From assembly GCA_001942185.1 (NCBI GenBank), contig MKJV01000129.1:1-42699 (forward strand): a DNA stretch of 42,699 nt, written 5' to 3'. The notes beneath the pieces were generated by a model. It was not told where the DNA came from. It worked only from the letters and a program-made list of their open reading frames with translations, and searched no databases. Below, in pieces: positions 36,274 through 42,699 of the stretch (its first letter is position 1; the number at the start of each line of letters is the position of its first letter). The translations under genes and the position numbers were made by a program. The DNA is from Pseudonocardia sp. CNS-004 (GTDB taxonomy: Bacteria > Actinomycetota > Actinomycetes > Mycobacteriales > Pseudonocardiaceae).

Positions 36274-37353
36274 TCAGCCGTGGAAGGCGCTGCGACGCTG
36301 GCTCAGGAGCCGGTAGAGGGTGTGCTGGATCGTCTCCCGCACCTGGTCGGTCAGGTTGAACACCGTCATCGGGTCGTCCGCGTCGGCGGGCTCGATCGAG
36401 TCGGTGCGGATCGGCTCGCCGAACTCGATGTACCACTTCGACGGCAACGGGACCAGGCCGAGCGGCCCGAACAACGGGAACAGCGGGGTGATCGGGAAGT
36501 ACGGCGCCCCGAACAGCCTGGCGAGCGGCTTGATGTCGCCGATCTTCGGGTAGATCTCCTCGGCACCGACGATCGAGCACGGGATGATCGGCACCCCACA
36601 ACGCAGCGCGGCCGAGACGAAACCGCCACGGCCGAACCGCTGCAGCTTGTACCGGTCCCGGAACGGCTTGCCGATGCCCTTGAACCCCTCCGGCCACACA
36701 CCCACGAGCTCACCGGACGACATGAGCCGCTCCGCGTCCGGCGTGCACGCCAGCGTGCTGCCCTGCTTGCGGGCCAGCGCACCCACGACCGGCAGGCGGA
36801 ACATCAGGTCGGCCCCGAGCATCCGCAGGTTCCGCCCGGCGGGGTGGTCGTCGTGCAGGGCCACCGCGGTCATCAGGGAGTCGAGCGGGAAGGTGCCCGA
36901 GTGGTTGGCCACCACCAGCGCGCCACCCGTGTCCGGCACGTTGTCCATGCCGATGGTCTCCACCCGGAACCAGCTGCGGTACAGCGGCCGCAGCGCCGGC
37001 AGGATGACGTGCTCGGTGAGGTCGGCGTCGAACCCGAACTCGTCGACGGCGTAGTCGCCCTCCAGCCGCCTGCGCAGGAACGCGAGCGACTCGGCCAGCG
37101 CCTCCTCCCGCGGCTGGGTGCCGGTGTCTCCCGGTTCGGCGCCGGGCGGGGCATCGGCGTCGTCCCACGTCGTCCGGCGGTCGTCGGCGCGCAGCGGGAT
37201 CACCCGGGCTTCCGTCGGATCGGCTCGCGCGTCCTCGGCCCGGGACGCGGCAGGGCTGTGCACGGCGCGGCGGCGAGAGGTCATCGCGGCATCCTCATCC
37301 GTGGTTCCTCGATCCAGAGGTCCTCGCTGCTGGGGTCCTCGTTCCGGTGTCAT
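36274..37353 (-). CDS. Lysophospholipid acyltransferase (PlsC superfamily, Rv0502-like)
   Basis: 359 residues. After a charged, disordered N-terminus, the acyltransferase motifs appear: VVANHSGTFPLDSLMTA (His and Asp, spaced as in the MGAT-like branch), GVWPEGFKGIGKPFRDRYK and GVPIIPCSIVGAEEIYP. It transfers acyl chains to a glycerolipid or a similar acceptor at the membrane. Two starts have nearly the same ribosome-binding context: 37353, which overlaps the galE2 stop as ATGA, and 37284. 37353 gives a length matching my recollection of Rv0502 (358 residues). It is the last gene of its operon. Confidence 0.88.
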   Translation of the reverse strand: MTPERGPQQRGPLDRGTTDEDAAMTSRRRAVHSPAASRAEDARADPTEARVIPLRADDRRTTWDDADAPPGAEPGDTGTQPREEALAESLAFLRRRLEGDYAVDEFGFDADLTEHVILPALRPLYRSWFRVETIGMDNVPDTGGALVVANHSGTFPLDSLMTAVALHDDHPAGRNLRMLGADLMFRLPVVGALARKQGSTLACTPDAERLMSSGELVGVWPEGFKGIGKPFRDRYKLQRFGRGGFVSAALRCGVPIIPCSIVGAEEIYPKIGDIKPLARLFGAPYFPITPLFPLFGPLGLVPLPSKWYIEFGEPIRTDSIEPADADDPMTVFNLTDQVRETIQHTLYRLLSQRRSAFHG

Positions 37354-38387
37354 CGCAGGATCCTCGCGGCGGCGAGCACGCCCCGCTCCAGCGCCGCGAA
37401 CCGCTCGGGATCCACGACGGGGTGCAGTGCCCGCCCACGAACGTAGTCGTCGAAGGCCTGCACGGTGGTCCACCGAGGGGTGAACCCGAACTGGCGGCGC
37501 AACCTGCGGTTGTCCACCACCCTGCCGAAGTTGAGCAGCCGCATCTGTTCCGGGGAGAAGTCCACGAGCCCCGCGCCGCGGAACACCCTGCTCACCGGGC
37601 CGACGGCAGGGCTCGGCACCGGGATCGGCACGCGTCCGGCACGCCGGATGGCCTGCGACAGCAGCAGCACCCCGTCGGCGGCGACGTTGAAGACGCCCGG
37701 GACGTCCTCGCTCGCCGCCCGCTCGAGAACCGCCAGCCCGTCCTCCTCGTGCAGCAGCTGCACGCGCGCGTCGTAGCCGAGGACGACCGGCACCGCGGGC
37801 AGGGCGAAGTACCGGGTGAACACGGTGTCGATGCGCGGGCCGATGAAGTTCGAGAACCGCAGCGTGGTGACCGACACGTCGGGGCGTCTGCGCGCGAACC
37901 CGCGCAGGTACCCCTCGATCTCGACCGCGTCCTTCGCGTACCCGCCGGACGGCAGGTCCTTCGGTGCCATGGTCTCGTCGAACAGCGCGGGGTCGCGCGG
38001 GCTGGACCCGTACACGGCGGTGGTGGACTTCAGCACCATCCGCCGCACCGACGACGCCTTCTGGCACGCCGCGAGCAGCTGCATCGTGCCGATGACGTTC
38101 ATCTCCTTCATCGCCAACCGGCCACCCGACGAGCCCGGGTTGGCGGAGAGCGACGCGTGGACGACGGTGTCGACCGACGCTGCGGAGATGACCTTCGAGA
38201 TCAGCGGGTTGCGGATGTCGGCGCGGACGAACTCGGCGCGCCCCATCCGGCGCAACAGGTCCCTCGGGGGCGGCACCGTGTCGACTCCGAGCACGCGGTC
38301 GATGTCCGGGTTCTGCGCGAGTCGAGCAGCGAGGTGACCACCGAGGAAGCGACTGACCCCGGTGACGAGCACGACGGATGGCGGCAC
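37350..38387 (-). CDS. NAD-dependent sugar epimerase/dehydratase-like protein (GalE2/Rv0501-like)
   Basis: 345 residues. The Rossmann loop TGVSRFLGGHLA near the start, FVRADIRNP, VHASLSANPGS and STTAVYGSSP mark the extended SDR fold. The active-site tyrosine stands in SGGYAKDAVEIEG, but the lysine expected four residues later (YxxxK) is not there; a Lys follows at +2. Either the catalytic site is altered, as in other Rv0501-like proteins, or this member has no epimerase activity. GTG 38387 is chosen at the start of homology; a TACCAT box lies about 40 bases upstream. The stop overlaps the acyltransferase start. Confidence 0.85.
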   Translation of the reverse strand: MPPSVVLVTGVSRFLGGHLAARLAQNPDIDRVLGVDTVPPPRDLLRRMGRAEFVRADIRNPLISKVISAASVDTVVHASLSANPGSSGGRLAMKEMNVIGTMQLLAACQKASSVRRMVLKSTTAVYGSSPRDPALFDETMAPKDLPSGGYAKDAVEIEGYLRGFARRRPDVSVTTLRFSNFIGPRIDTVFTRYFALPAVPVVLGYDARVQLLHEEDGLAVLERAASEDVPGVFNVAADGVLLLSQAIRRAGRVPIPVPSPAVGPVSRVFRGAGLVDFSPEQMRLLNFGRVVDNRRLRRQFGFTPRWTTVQAFDDYVRGRALHPVVDPERFAALERGVLAAARILR

Positions 38388-38494
38388 GGCCCTACCCCAG
38401 GAACGCAGACGGATGCGGCGAGTGACCGATGGTAGACCGCCCGGCCGGCGACGCGGCGACGACTTCTCCCGGGCGAGGGGACGCACCGCACACG

Positions 38495-38539
38495 GACGCG
38501 ATCCCGGGCGCGGCATCGTGCCGCACCCGGGATCGCGTC
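38495..38539 (-). terminator. Long hairpin after the bS22 gene
   Basis: A perfect 14-bp stem (38495-38508 and 38526-38539), a 1x1 mismatch, then a 6-bp inner stem (GCGGCA/TGCCGC) with a TCG loop. It starts 10 bases after the bS22 stop and lies upstream of the galE2-like start. Confidence 0.8.
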
Positions 38540-38548
38540 ACGCGACGA

Positions 38549-38650
38549 TCACTTGCCGAGCTTGCGCCGCTGCACGCGGGTCCTGCGGAGGAGCTTGCGG
38601 TGCTTCTTCTTCGACATCCGCTTGCGGCGCTTCTTGATGACGGAGCCCAT
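38549..38650 (-). CDS. Small ribosomal subunit protein bS22 (AURKAIP1/COX24 domain)
   Basis: 33 residues, [19 protein letters not shown] and onward to [12 protein letters not shown]: almost all basic. It matches the Rv0500B-type protein found as bS22 in mycobacterial 30S ribosome structures. Too small for routine gene calls, and the frame opens further upstream; the ATG at 38650 is chosen because the known protein begins [15 protein letters not shown] stands about 10 bases before it. A strong hairpin follows, so it is probably expressed on its own with the HTH gene upstream. Confidence 0.93.
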
Positions 38651-38833
38651 GCGTGGCGGCCCTTCCTGTCGGGACGCGGCCCGGGGGCGGGCCACTGGTC
38701 GTGCGGTGGAGGTGCGGCCGGCCGTGCGCAACGCGATACGCGTGCGCGGCCGAGCGATGACCGATCGCCCACTCTACCGGGGGGTTCTCCGGCCGGAAGC
38801 GCCCCCGGGGGTCTTCGCGGCGTGCGAGGCCCC

Positions 38834-39042
38834 TCAGCCGGCGTCGAAGTAGGCGCTGCGCAGGTAGTCCTCCACCGCGCCTTGGGCACGCGGAACGAGC
38901 GCCCGACGCGCGCGGCGGGCAGCTCGCCGCCGTGCACAAGGCGGTACACGGTCATCTTCGAGACCCTCATCATGGCCGCGACCTCGGCGACCGTCAGGAA
39001 CTGCACCTGCGAGAGGTGAATCTCCGTAGGCTCGGATGGCAT
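38834..39042 (-). CDS. Excisionase/BldC-like helix-turn-helix protein (Rv0500A-like), frameshifted
   Basis: About 69 residues. FLTVAEVAAMMRVSKMTVYRLVHGGELPAARVGRSFRVPK is a MerR/excisionase-type winged helix with the wing at GRSFRV. After a lost base near 38880 the end reads VEDYLRSAYFDAG, stop at 38834. It resembles Rv0500A, which lies between proC and bS22 in M. tuberculosis. It likely binds DNA; targets are unknown. ATG 39042 is the start. A TAAGCT hexamer (39118-39123, minus strand) could be its -10. It is not a phage excisionase in context, since no integrase or attachment site is near. Confidence 0.88.
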
Positions 39043-39208
39043 CCGATCACCGCTTTCGTGGTCGCACCGGCCGGCTCCGGTCATCCGTTGGCCGGGACGG
39101 CGCCGATGTTCCGAATGAGCTTAGCGGTGCTGGTGTGACGCCATCGAGGCGAGTGCTGCACAGGAGAGTGGCCCGCTCCGGCGCGTACGGGTGATCCTGC
39201 CGCCCCGA

Positions 39209-40030
39209 TCAGGGCAGCGGCCGCCGAGCGGCTGCTTCGCCCAGCTCCACCGAGCGGTCCCGTGCTGCTTCGATCGCCGCGATCAGGGCCGCCCGGACAC
39301 CGTGACGTTCGAGCTCGCGGATCGCCGCGATCGTCGTACCCGCCGGCGAGGTGACCGCCTCCCGCAGGATCACCGGGTGGTCGGTGGACTCGCGCAGCAT
39401 CCTCGCCGCCCCGAACGCCGACTGCACGATCAGATCCGCCGCGACGGCACGGGGCAGGCCGAGCAGTATCCCGGCGTCGATCATCGCCTCGACGAGGAAG
39501 AAGAAGTAGGCGGGCCCGGACCCGGACAGCGCCGTGACCGCGTCCTGCTGCGACTCCGGGACCCGCACCACCCGCCCCACCGAGGCGAGCATCTTCTCCA
39601 CCGCGTTCAGCTGCTCGTCCGTGGCGTGCGTGCCCGGCGAGATCGCGCTCATCGCCTCACCCACCAGCATCGGGGTGTTCGGCATCACCCGGATCACCGG
39701 GGTGCCGGCCGGGAGCGCGCCCTCGAACAACGCCGTGGGCAACCCGGCGCAGAGCGACACCACGAGGGTGCCGGGGCGGAGCACCGACGCGAGCTCCGTG
39801 AGCACCGGCGAGATGTCCTGCGGCTTGACGGCCAGCACCACCATGTCCGAACGGTGGGCCGCCGTGGCCACGTCGACCGCCTCGACCCCGAGCCGGGTGG
39901 TCAGCTCGGCGGCGCGCTCCGGGTGGCGCTCGGTGAACACGAGGTCGTCGACGGACCGACCACCGGCGAGCAGCCCCGCCAGCAGCGCCTCACCGATCTT
40001 CCCCGCCCCGAGCACAGCGATCCGTGTCAT
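39209..40030 (-). CDS. proC: Pyrroline-5-carboxylate reductase
   Basis: 273 residues, intact. Last step of proline synthesis in the cytoplasm: NAD(P)H reduction of pyrroline-5-carboxylate. IAVLGAGKIGEALLAGLL gives the Rossmann loop (G8-A-G-K-I-G13). VVLAVKPQDI, VIRVMPNTPMLVGEAM, TALSGSGPAYFFFLVEAM and the C-terminal REAVTSPAGTTIAAI signature are all present. ATG 40030 has TACCGT eight bases upstream and no ribosome binding site, so it is probably leaderless. Confidence 0.96.
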   Translation of the reverse strand: MTRIAVLGAGKIGEALLAGLLAGGRSVDDLVFTERHPERAAELTTRLGVEAVDVATAAHRSDMVVLAVKPQDISPVLTELASVLRPGTLVVSLCAGLPTALFEGALPAGTPVIRVMPNTPMLVGEAMSAISPGTHATDEQLNAVEKMLASVGRVVRVPESQQDAVTALSGSGPAYFFFLVEAMIDAGILLGLPRAVAADLIVQSAFGAARMLRESTDHPVILREAVTSPAGTTIAAIRELERHGVRAALIAAIEAARDRSVELGEAAARRPLP

Positions 40031-40038
40031 GGCAGGAA

Positions 40039-40044
40039 ACGGTA
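40039..40044 (-). promoter_or_regulatory. -10 box TACCGT before proC
   Basis: TANNNT hexamer eight bases before ATG 40030; also lies in the 23-base gap after the thioesterase gene, so proC can be transcribed separately. Confidence 0.45.
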
Positions 40045-40053
40045 GTCGCAGCC

Positions 40054-40887
40054 CTAGCGGTCGAGTGGGGACAGGGCCAGCTGGCGGGCCTGGCAGACCA
40101 GCCGGCCGTCCGCGTCCACGACCGTGACGTCCTCGTCGAACCAGTCGCCCGCCACCGCGACCGACCGCGCCTCGATCCGCAGCCACCCCGGCGCGGGGCG
40201 CCCCCGCAGCAGGGCCGTGAGCTGCACCGTCGGAGCCCAGCCGATGCTTCCGCCGAGGTTGAACACCGTGGGCGCCATGATGTCGCCCGCGAGCAACGCG
40301 AACAGGACGTCGGTCGGCTCCCCGATCGGGCGGGCCCAGCCGCGCAGCACGGGCGGCGCCTGCTCCCCCCGCGCGAACGCGAACGTCGGGGTGTCGTAGC
40401 GCAGCTCGCAGGCGCTCGCGACACCCAGCGCGACGCCCTGCGTGCGCGGGTCGGTCGCGTCGGGCGGCGGCTCGGCCGACATGTCGGGCAGGTCGCTCCA
40501 CCGCACCCCGTCGTCGGGGAGCCGCCCGGCCGTCACCGACGCGGCGAGCACGAGCCGGTCGTCCTGGCGCATCCGCACCGACACCACCGACACCGTCCGG
40601 CCCAGCTTGAGCACCTCGGTGTCCAGGTGCACCGGCCCGGGGTCGGGCGCACGGAGGTAGTCGGCGGAGACCGCCAGCGGATCCGGCGCCGACCCCGGCG
40701 CCTCGGCCTCGACACGGGCCAGCCCGGCCCGCACGAGCAGAACCATCAGCAACCCGCCGTGGGCCTTCGGGCCGACCGTGAACCGGGTGCCCAGCTCGGC
40801 GCGGAACCGGCCGTCGCCGAGCGCGGCCAGGCCGATCGCGTCGCCGAACGGCCGATCGACTTCGGTGCTCGAAACGGTTGGTCGCAC
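40054..40887 (-). CDS. Acyl-CoA thioesterase, double hotdog (TesB-like) family
   Basis: 277 residues forming two hotdog repeats: first RFTVGPKAHGGLLMVLLVRAG with SADYLRAPDPGPVHLDTEVLKLGRTVSVVSVRM, second DVLFALLAGDIMAPTVFNLG with LTALLRGRPAPGWLRIEARS and EDVTVVDADGRLVCQARQLA. This is the actinobacterial TesB-like layout (Rv0499-position in M. tuberculosis). It hydrolyses acyl-CoA; the chain preference is unknown. GTG 40887 is the start. It precedes proC by 23 bases on the same strand. Confidence 0.85.
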   Translation of the reverse strand: MRPTVSSTEVDRPFGDAIGLAALGDGRFRAELGTRFTVGPKAHGGLLMVLLVRAGLARVEAEAPGSAPDPLAVSADYLRAPDPGPVHLDTEVLKLGRTVSVVSVRMRQDDRLVLAASVTAGRLPDDGVRWSDLPDMSAEPPPDATDPRTQGVALGVASACELRYDTPTFAFARGEQAPPVLRGWARPIGEPTDVLFALLAGDIMAPTVFNLGGSIGWAPTVQLTALLRGRPAPGWLRIEARSVAVAGDWFDEDVTVVDADGRLVCQARQLALSPLDR

Positions 40888-40939
40888 GGAACAGACGTAT
40901 CACCCGCCGCGCCGCCACGCGCGCTGATGTGAGCTGCGT

Positions 40940-41767
40940 CTACCGTGCCGGGACCGGGGCCGGGCGCGCCGTCGGCTGCAGGTGCAGCCGGGCGAACAGC
41001 AGCGACTCGGCGAGCAGCGCCGTGCGTTCCTGCCTGGTGCGGCAACGCCGGGTGCTCACCTCGACGACCACGACACCATCGAAGCCCGACGCCGTGAGGC
41101 GCTCGCAGACCTCGGCGCAGGGCTGGCGGCCCCGCCCCGGCACGAGGTGTTCGTCGCGCGGTGCGCCGCTGCCGTCGGCGAGGTGGACGTGGGTGAGGCC
41201 CGCCCCCATGCGGTCGAGCATCGCGAGCGCGTCGACACCGGCCACGGCGGTGTGGGACAGGTCGAGCGTGTAGTGGGCGTGGCCCACCTCGGTGGGGTCG
41301 AACCCCGGGCTGTACGGCACGGTGCGCACCCCGGACCGCATGATCGGGAACATGTTCTCCACGGCGAGCGCGACCCCGGCGTGCTCGCCCGCGCGCGCGA
41401 CCTCGTCGGCGAACTGCGCCGCGTACCGGCGCTGCCAGCGGAACGGCGGGTGCAGCACGACGGTGCGGCAGCCGAGCGTGGCCGCTGCCGCGACCGAGCG
41501 GCGGATCCGGCCGATCGGGTCAGCGGTCCAGACCCGCTGCGTGACGGCGAGGCACGGCGCGTGGACGGCGAGCACCGGAACCCCCCAGCGCTCCGCGAGC
41601 CCGGCCACCCCGGCGACGTCCTGGCTGAGCGGGTCGGTCCAGACCATCAGCTCGACACCGTCGTAACCCAGCTCGGCGGCCAACTCGAACGCCACCCGGG
41701 TCGACTCGGGGTAGACCGATGCGGTGGAGAGCGCGACCGGCGGAGCCGGCGACTGCCCGGGCGGCAT
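40940..41767 (-). CDS. Sugar phosphate isomerase/epimerase-like TIM barrel protein
   Basis: 275 residues of the xylose-isomerase-like TIM barrel (AP endonuclease 2 fold). Characteristic strands: ALSTASVYPESTRVAFELAAELGYDGVELMVW, VLAVHAPCLAVT, TVVLHPPFRWQ, VALAVENMFP, TLDLSHTAVAG, LTHVHLADGSG and VVVVEVSTRR. Metal ligands are suggested by Glu in VEN, Asp in LDLSH, His in HVHLAD and Glu in VVEVS. Substrate unknown; it matches the Rv0498 position. ATG 41767 and GTG 41770 are alternatives, both just after the upstream membrane protein's stop. Confidence 0.87.
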   Translation of the reverse strand: MPPGQSPAPPVALSTASVYPESTRVAFELAAELGYDGVELMVWTDPLSQDVAGVAGLAERWGVPVLAVHAPCLAVTQRVWTADPIGRIRRSVAAAATLGCRTVVLHPPFRWQRRYAAQFADEVARAGEHAGVALAVENMFPIMRSGVRTVPYSPGFDPTEVGHAHYTLDLSHTAVAGVDALAMLDRMGAGLTHVHLADGSGAPRDEHLVPGRGRQPCAEVCERLTASGFDGVVVVEVSTRRCRTRQERTALLAESLLFARLHLQPTARPAPVPAR

Positions 41768-41773
41768 CACCGA

Positions 41774-42699
41774 TCATCTCCCGAGCACCACGAGGAGCGC
41801 CGGCGAGACGGTGAGCAGCAGACCGACGAGCACGGCGAACAGCGTGGTGCGCAGGTCGCTGCTGCGCAGCAGCGACCGGACGAGCACCACGAGGCCGACC
41901 GTGACGAGCACCGCCGCGGCGACCGCCACCACGGTGAGATCGCGCCACAGGAAGCGGAAGCCGACCCACAGCGCGGCACCGCCGATGCGCCCGCGATCCA
42001 CTGCGCGATCACGGCGGCCCACGCCGGACCCCCGGCCGCCTCCTCCTTCTCCTGCGTCTGCGCGGAGCGGCGCCGCTCCGGCGCGTCGTCGTCATCGCCG
42101 GGGGCGAAGAAGCCGGTGGGTTCCTCCGCGACGCCGTCGCGGTCGAGCCCGGCCGGGTAGTCGGCTCGGTAGTAGGCGTCGTCGTCGCCGTCGTCGTCGA
42201 AGGCCACCGGCGCCGAGGCCTGCGTGGGCGGGCCTCCGTCGTCGGCTCCGCGGCGCCTGGGGTCGGTGCGGTTGCGGTGCCACGCCTCCGCGCCGGGCGG
42301 CGGGCCTCCGACCATCGTGGCCGGCCCGTCGTCGCCTGCCACGTCGTAGCCGTCCATGTCGTCGTCGTGGTCGGCCCCGCGCCGCCTGCCCTGGACCCGG
42401 TCCCGGTGCCAGTCCTCGGCACCGACCGGCGCGCACCCACCATCGTGGACGGGCCGGCCTCGTCGTCGAAGTCGTCGGGCTCGGGCTCCGGTCGTCCGCG
42501 CTGCTGCTGGATCCGGCTGGTGGCCGCCGGATCGGCAGCCCTGCCCCGACGGATGTGCGGCATCTGCTCGGTGGGGATCTCACCGGGGCGGTCCGGTCCC
42601 AAGTCGTCGGGCTCGGGCTCCGGTCGTCCGCGCTGCTGCTGGATCCGGCTGGTGGCCGCCGGATCGGCAGCCCTGCCCCGACGGATGTGCGGCATCTGC
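41774..42699 (-). CDS. Membrane protein with acidic repeats (Rv0497-like), partial, frameshifted
   Basis: The N-terminus is beyond the right edge. From there, a 44-residue unit with MPHIRRGRAADPAATSR and QQQRGRPEPEPDD is present twice. Next come two looser units with TMVGG.P.GAE.WHR, then an acidic stretch (FDDDGDDDAYYRADYPAG) and two membrane helices at the C-terminus (LTVVAVAAAVLVTVGLVVLV, TTLFAVLVGLLLTVSPALLVVLG). Frames break near 42430 and near 41990. This disordered head plus two C-terminal helices is the Rv0497 style. Function unknown. It lies seven bases before the TIM-barrel gene, so the two are one operon. Confidence 0.72.
42469..42699 (-). repeat. 132-bp tandem repeat in the Rv0497-like gene
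   Basis: Bases 42469-42567 and 42601-42699 are identical over all 99 positions visible. The period is 132 bases, 44 codons, so the repeat keeps the frame. The second copy is cut by the window end and more copies may follow. Either a coding tandem duplication or an assembly artefact at a repeat. Confidence 0.85.

Noticed and set aside
38834..39042. Phage excisionase marking an integrated element
   Set aside because: No integrase, attachment repeat or phage gene is nearby, and an equivalent gene sits in the same proC-bS22 context in M. tuberculosis.

Overview
The window looks like the chromosome of a very GC-rich actinobacterium, most likely of the Pseudonocardiaceae. Pointers are GTG/ATG starts with ATGA/GTGA overlaps, the developmental regulators BldC, BldN and an RsbN-like anti-sigma factor, and a menaquinone, cytochrome-c-maturation and heme gene order that closely follows what I recall of the M. 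tuberculosis Rv0497-Rv0548c region. The genus call is inference.

Layout. 1-600: frameshifted C-terminal end of an HNH (DUF222/13E12-type) endonuclease. 670-2307: ABC-F ATPase. 2427-8155 (minus): two aldo/keto reductases, a cysteine-less HesB-like protein, a patatin, an FmdB-type zinc ribbon, a hydroxyacid-oxoacid transhydrogenase-type iron alcohol dehydrogenase and a metallo-beta-lactamase-fold lactonase. The last two overlap by ATGA and resemble the Agrobacterium BlcB/BlcC gamma-butyrolactone pair. 8279-12820 (plus): DUF4177, menB, menE, a secreted protein and menA. 12776-15103: DUF4229, bldC, a small membrane protein and a MinD/EspI-like ATPase. 15220-19869 (minus): ccsB, resB, ccdA, tlpA/resA and a histidine phosphatase. 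19866-28459 (minus): hemL, two low-complexity membrane proteins, hemB, hemD, hemC, hemA and rex, with a Rex operator laid over the rex promoter. 28924-32364 (minus): membrane-anchored sulfite-oxidase-like protein, glutaredoxin and acyl-CoA synthetase. 32840-36250 (plus): bldN, rsbN-like gene with a BldN-type promoter, and a HAD-IB phosphatase. 36274-42699 (minus): acyltransferase, galE2-like epimerase, ribosomal protein bS22, excisionase-like HTH protein, proC, thioesterase, TIM-barrel isomerase/epimerase and a repeat-bearing membrane protein cut by the window edge.

How it fits together. The core makes menaquinone (MenA/B/E), matures c-type cytochromes (CcdA, TlpA, ResB, CcsB) and builds tetrapyrrole (HemA, HemL, HemB, HemC, HemD). 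Rex, which senses NADH/NAD+, heads the rex-hemA-hemC-hemD operon, so respiratory cofactor supply is tied to redox state. BldN, RsbN and BldC connect the neighbourhood to morphological development.

Sequence quality. About 29 apparent frameshifts, usually one missing base in a G/C-rich run, interrupt otherwise well-conserved genes, including hemB, hemC, menA, ccsB and ccdA. I treat them as probable sequencing or assembly errors and give each gene its full reconstructed extent.
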